From: Synechococcus sp. CS-1328
Lineage (GTDB): Bacteria > Cyanobacteriota > Cyanobacteriia > PCC-6307 > Cyanobiaceae
Direction: 5' to 3'
Length of the DNA stretch: 64,000 nt
Assembly: GCF_025128095.1 (NCBI RefSeq)
Contig: NZ_JAHLYT010000071.1
Coordinates: 186,001 to 250,000, forward strand
Shown here one piece after another: positions 61,023 through 64,000 of the stretch. The notes below the pieces were generated by a model that worked only from the letters and a program-made list of their open reading frames with translations, searched no databases and was not told where the DNA came from. Both the position numbers and the translations under genes were made by a program. Numbering within the stretch: the stretch's first letter is position 1; every line of letters starts with the position of its first letter.

Positions 61023-62838
61023 TCCAAGCGACGGCCTCACCCCTCAGGTGCTGGTCTGGGGCGGCGGCAGCGGCGGCGTGGCCGCCGCCCTCCAGGCGGC
61101 CCGCAGCGGCGCCGACACCCTGTTGCTCACCCCCACCTCCTGGCTGGGCGGCATGCTCAGCGCAGCCGGCGTCTGTGCACCGGATGGCAATGAACTCACT
61201 CCCTGGCAGAGCGGCCTCTGGGGCGCCCTGCTGCGGGCCCTGGAGCAGCGCGAGCCCAGTGGCCTGGATCACAACTGGGTGAGTTGTTTCGGGTTCCGGC
61301 CGCAGACGGCTGAGTCGGTTCTTCAGGAGTGGGTGGCTGCGGAGCCCCGGTTGCGCTGGTGGCCGGGCTGTCGCCTGCTGGAGGTGCAACGCCGCGGTGA
61401 TCGGATCAGCGCCGTGCGCGTCCAGGTCGGTCCTGAGGGCGGAGCGAATCAAGACGAGCGCCCCTGGATCCAGCCGCAACTGGTGATCGACGGCAGCGAC
61501 CGCGGCGATCTGTTTCCCCTGGCAGAGGCCCCCTTCCGGCTGGGCTGGGACGCCGCCGAAGACCACGGCGAACCCAGCGCCCCCAGCCGCGAGCGGTTGA
61601 CCGGCGATCCGTTCTTTCGCCACCAGCCGGTGCAGTCACCCACCTGGGTGGTGATGGGCCAGCTGGATCAGGAGCGTCTGCCACTCGCCGCCGCGGAGCC
61701 GCCTGCACTGGCGGAGCCGTTTGCGCAGGCCTGCGCACGCTTTGGCCTGGAGCGCACCCTCACCTACGGCCGCCTGCCTGGCGGGCTGCTGATGCTCAAC
61801 TGGCCGCTCGGCGGCAACGACTGGCACGACGGCCTGGAACGGGCCTTCACTGGTGATCGTGCCCAGGACAACGAGCTGGAGCGGGCCATGCAGGCCCACA
61901 GCCTGGCCTTCCTGGCAGCCCTTGAGCAGGCCTGCGAGGGAGCTCTGGTGGCGGGCGATGCCTTTCCGGGAGCCGTGGCCTTGATGCCCTACTGGCGGGA
62001 AGGGCGCCGGCTGGTGGGTCGGGATCTGGTGCTGGAGCAACACCTGCTGCCCCAGGGGGAGGGTGCCTCGATCGCAGCCTTGCCCCTGGATCCAGGCGGC
62101 GCGATTACGGCGATCGCGGTGGGGAACTACGCCAATGACCACCACTACCCAGGCGGTGACTGGCCTCTGGCGCCCAAGAGCTGCCGCTGGGGCGGCCGCT
62201 GGAGCGGCACGCCCTTCGCGCTTCCCTACGGCGCCCTGGTCAGCGCGACGGTGAGCAACCTGCTCGCCGCTGACAAGTGCCTCAGCGTCAGCCACATGGC
62301 CAACGGCGCCACCCGGCTGCAGCCGCTCGTGCTCAACATCGGCCAGGCCGCCGGACTGGCTGCCGCGCTCTGCCTGCGCCACGGTTGCACGCCAGCCGAG
62401 CTGCCGGTCCGGACACTGCAGGAGGCCCTGATTGACGACCACCTCGCTCCCGCCACCCCCGTGCCCCTGTGGGACACCCCCTGGCACCATCCGCAGCGGC
62501 GCCAGCGCCAGAAGCAGGTGCTCGATGATCCCTCGCTGCTCTCGGCAACAGGAACCTGGAGCGCCCCTGCCGGCCCGGCGCACGCCGGCCACCAGCCACC
62601 AGCCTCACCCCACGAGCGGCTCTGGCAGGGAGAGCTGCGGCTCGATGGCCAGGGGGGTTACCGGCTGCGCGTTTCCGGCCCAACCCCGGCCCAGCCTGGC
62701 CGCGACTGGCCCTTGATCACCCTGGAGCCAGACCTGCATCAGTGGCTGCTGCAGCTCGCAGGCCCGCGGTCGGTGCGGCTGATCGCCCATGCCAACCCCT
62801 GGGGGCCCTGGCTGCGGGCTTCACGCCTGGCCGACTGA
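61012..62838 (+). CDS. FAD-dependent oxidoreductase
   Basis: 609 residues from ATG 61012. The N terminus VLVWGGGSGGVAAALQAARSG is a dinucleotide-binding fold, with LVIDGSDRGDLFPLA further in and a C-terminal FAD-contact block (SNLLAADKCLSVSHMANGATRLQPL ... NIGQAAGLAAALCL). The layout is that of the PF12831 family of FAD-dependent oxidoreductases, whose substrates are mostly unknown. It overlaps the preceding gene by 11 nt with GAGGAG upstream as its ribosome-binding site. Its last 18 bp overlap the convergent RNase gene. Confidence 0.88.
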   Translation: MQPDPSDGLTPQVLVWGGGSGGVAAALQAARSGADTLLLTPTSWLGGMLSAAGVCAPDGNELTPWQSGLWGALLRALEQREPSGLDHNWVSCFGFRPQTAESVLQEWVAAEPRLRWWPGCRLLEVQRRGDRISAVRVQVGPEGGANQDERPWIQPQLVIDGSDRGDLFPLAEAPFRLGWDAAEDHGEPSAPSRERLTGDPFFRHQPVQSPTWVVMGQLDQERLPLAAAEPPALAEPFAQACARFGLERTLTYGRLPGGLLMLNWPLGGNDWHDGLERAFTGDRAQDNELERAMQAHSLAFLAALEQACEGALVAGDAFPGAVALMPYWREGRRLVGRDLVLEQHLLPQGEGASIAALPLDPGGAITAIAVGNYANDHHYPGGDWPLAPKSCRWGGRWSGTPFALPYGALVSATVSNLLAADKCLSVSHMANGATRLQPLVLNIGQAAGLAAALCLRHGCTPAELPVRTLQEALIDDHLAPATPVPLWDTPWHHPQRRQRQKQVLDDPSLLSATGTWSAPAGPAHAGHQPPASPHERLWQGELRLDGQGGYRLRVSGPTPAQPGRDWPLITLEPDLHQWLLQLAGPRSVRLIAHANPWGPWLRASRLAD

Positions 62839-64000
62839 GGCCCGGCCCTGCAGACGCAGCTGATCGCGCAGGGGATCCACCTCGAGCACCCGCAGCAGCA
62901 GCGCATCGCCCGGATTGCTGCCTTCGGGGCATTCCGCCACCAGATCCATGGCCAGGTCTTCGACATGCACCAGGGCCAGCCGCTCATGGGGGCGTAACCA
63001 GCGCAGAAACACCCCGGGCCACTGGTCACGCTGATGGGCCGCAAACCACACCTGCTGCCAGTGGCGGTGGTCTTCACGGCTGATCTGAATCCCCTGCTTG
63101 ACCGGATCCTCCAGCTCGCTCAGCAACGCCGCCACGTCCTCCTCCGGCAATGGCGCCTGATCCGACAGGGCGGCCTGCAGCTGGCGCTGCACGAGCAGGT
63201 CGCCGTAGCGGCGGATCGGTGAGGTGGCCTGCGCGTATCCCTCCAGAGCGAGGCTGAAGTGCAGAGCCGGTTGGGTGCCGGTGTGGCTGCGGCTGAGGCA
63301 GCGCTTGATGGCGGCATGGCGCACTGGCCCCGGTGCCAACGCCTCAAGCTCGGCCGTTGACGGCAGCTCAGTCGGAAGTTGGCTGCGGTAGGGAAGTGCC
63401 AGGCCCTCGCGGCGACCGAACTCGGCCACCACCGCCCCCGCCAGGATCATCGCTTCGGCCACCAGCAGCCGCGATGGACCCGGCTCGACGATCTCCAGCA
63501 CCGGCTCGTCACCGGCGGCGCGGATGCGGCCTTCGGGTTGGTCCATCATCAGGGCGCCGTGCTGCTGGCGCCAGCCACGCCGGCGCAGCAGCAGCTGATG
63601 CAGGCAGAGCAGGTCGGCCTCCTGCGGCGGCGCCAGTTCGATCAGGTCGTCGGCGTCGTCGTAGGAGAGGCGATAGGTGGGTTGCACCCAGCTGCGCTGC
63701 AGGCCGAAGTCGGCCACGGCCCCGGCGGCATCGAGCTCCACCCAGAGGCTCCAGGCCGCACAGCGGCGGCCCTGCACCAGGCTGAAGGGCCCGGTGGAAA
63801 GGCACTCGGGAAACATCGGCAGGGTTCCACCGGCCAGGTAGAGGCTGCTGGCACGGCGTCGGGCCTCGAGGTCAAGGGGTGAACCGGCCGGCACCAGCCG
63901 ATCCGGATCGGCCACATGAATCCAGAGGCGCTGCACACCACCCGGCAAGGTCTCGAGCGAGAGGCCGTCGTCGATGTCGCGGGTGTCGACATCGTCGATC
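62821..64000 (-). CDS. RNase II/RNase R-type exoribonuclease, C-terminal part (5' end outside window)
   Basis: The frame is open through the right edge, so the N-terminal part is missing. The visible part starts at the RNB active site VDTRDIDDGLSLE (an Asp-rich magnesium site) and continues with LWIHVADPDRLVPAGSPLD, YLAGGTLPMFPE, and the late RNB motif YAQATSPIRRYGDLLVQRQL. This hydrolytic 3'-5' exonuclease degrades RNA. RNase II and R cannot be separated from this end alone; the absence of a clear S1 domain and basic tail at the visible C terminus favours an RNase II-like or cyanobacterial variant. Confidence 0.9.
   Translation of the reverse strand, partial: IDDVDTRDIDDGLSLETLPGGVQRLWIHVADPDRLVPAGSPLDLEARRRASSLYLAGGTLPMFPECLSTGPFSLVQGRRCAAWSLWVELDAAGAVADFGLQRSWVQPTYRLSYDDADDLIELAPPQEADLLCLHQLLLRRRGWRQQHGALMMDQPEGRIRAAGDEPVLEIVEPGPSRLLVAEAMILAGAVVAEFGRREGLALPYRSQLPTELPSTAELEALAPGPVRHAAIKRCLSRSHTGTQPALHFSLALEGYAQATSPIRRYGDLLVQRQLQAALSDQAPLPEEDVAALLSELEDPVKQGIQISREDHRHWQQVWFAAHQRDQWPGVFLRWLRPHERLALVHVEDLAMDLVAECPEGSNPGDALLLRVLEVDPLRDQLRLQGRASVGQA

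Overview
The window is chromosome of a high-G+C picocyanobacterium of the Synechococcus/Cyanobium type. The evidence is gene content (PxcA, CcsA, glpX-type bisphosphatase, a complex C assembly subunit, GlgC) and a gene order (glpX-hemA-glgC-gnd-pgl ... ilvD-upp ... hupE-cobW-purS-purQ) that I recognise from these genomes. Genes are tightly packed on both strands. I see no rRNA, CRISPR array, insertion sequence or prophage.

Region 1 (1-23.3 kb) is core metabolism: the end of an LptF/LptG permease, ccsA, rpe, then a co-directional central carbon and tetrapyrrole run (glpX, hemA, glgC, gnd, pgl), a CIA30 protein, ilvD, a diverged upp, a secreted pentapeptide protein, and a cobalamin riboswitch in front of hupE and a His-rich CobW GTPase (probable B12-controlled cobalt uptake and delivery). 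Then follow purS-purQ, an S66 peptidase, a 2-Cys peroxiredoxin, small cyanobacterial proteins, a gad-cbpA-cbpM operon and a nitrilase-family hydrolase.

Region 2 (23.5-51.6 kb) is dominated by one uninterrupted 27.2 kb gene encoding a predicted 9,070-residue secreted or surface protein, with a SapC-family gene 63 bp downstream and a tRNA-Met(CAU) upstream. By eye the block is less G+C-rich than its flanks. The protein starts with a DUF4347 domain holding a His/Cys pair. It continues with about six ~70-residue repeats, about seventeen ~170-290-residue repeats marked by an FVGTGGPY-like motif, two EF-hand-like insertions and a ~245-residue helical insertion. Then come a first RTX block, another repeat family, Calx-beta-like segments, a long RTX block, and a C-terminal metzincin-like zinc motif in which the usual glycine is glutamate. 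This is the most unusual content of the window.

Region 3 (51.8-64 kb) returns to G+C-rich housekeeping genes: a LysM/M23 endopeptidase, the tightly packed pxcA-cobU-trmL run, a TPM-domain protein, a TerB-like protein, a complex C (CCB) assembly factor, metG overlapping an LptC-like lipoprotein gene, a protein with a Mo-nitrogenase C-terminal domain, an FAD-dependent oxidoreductase and the 3' part of an RNase II/R-type exonuclease running off the window.
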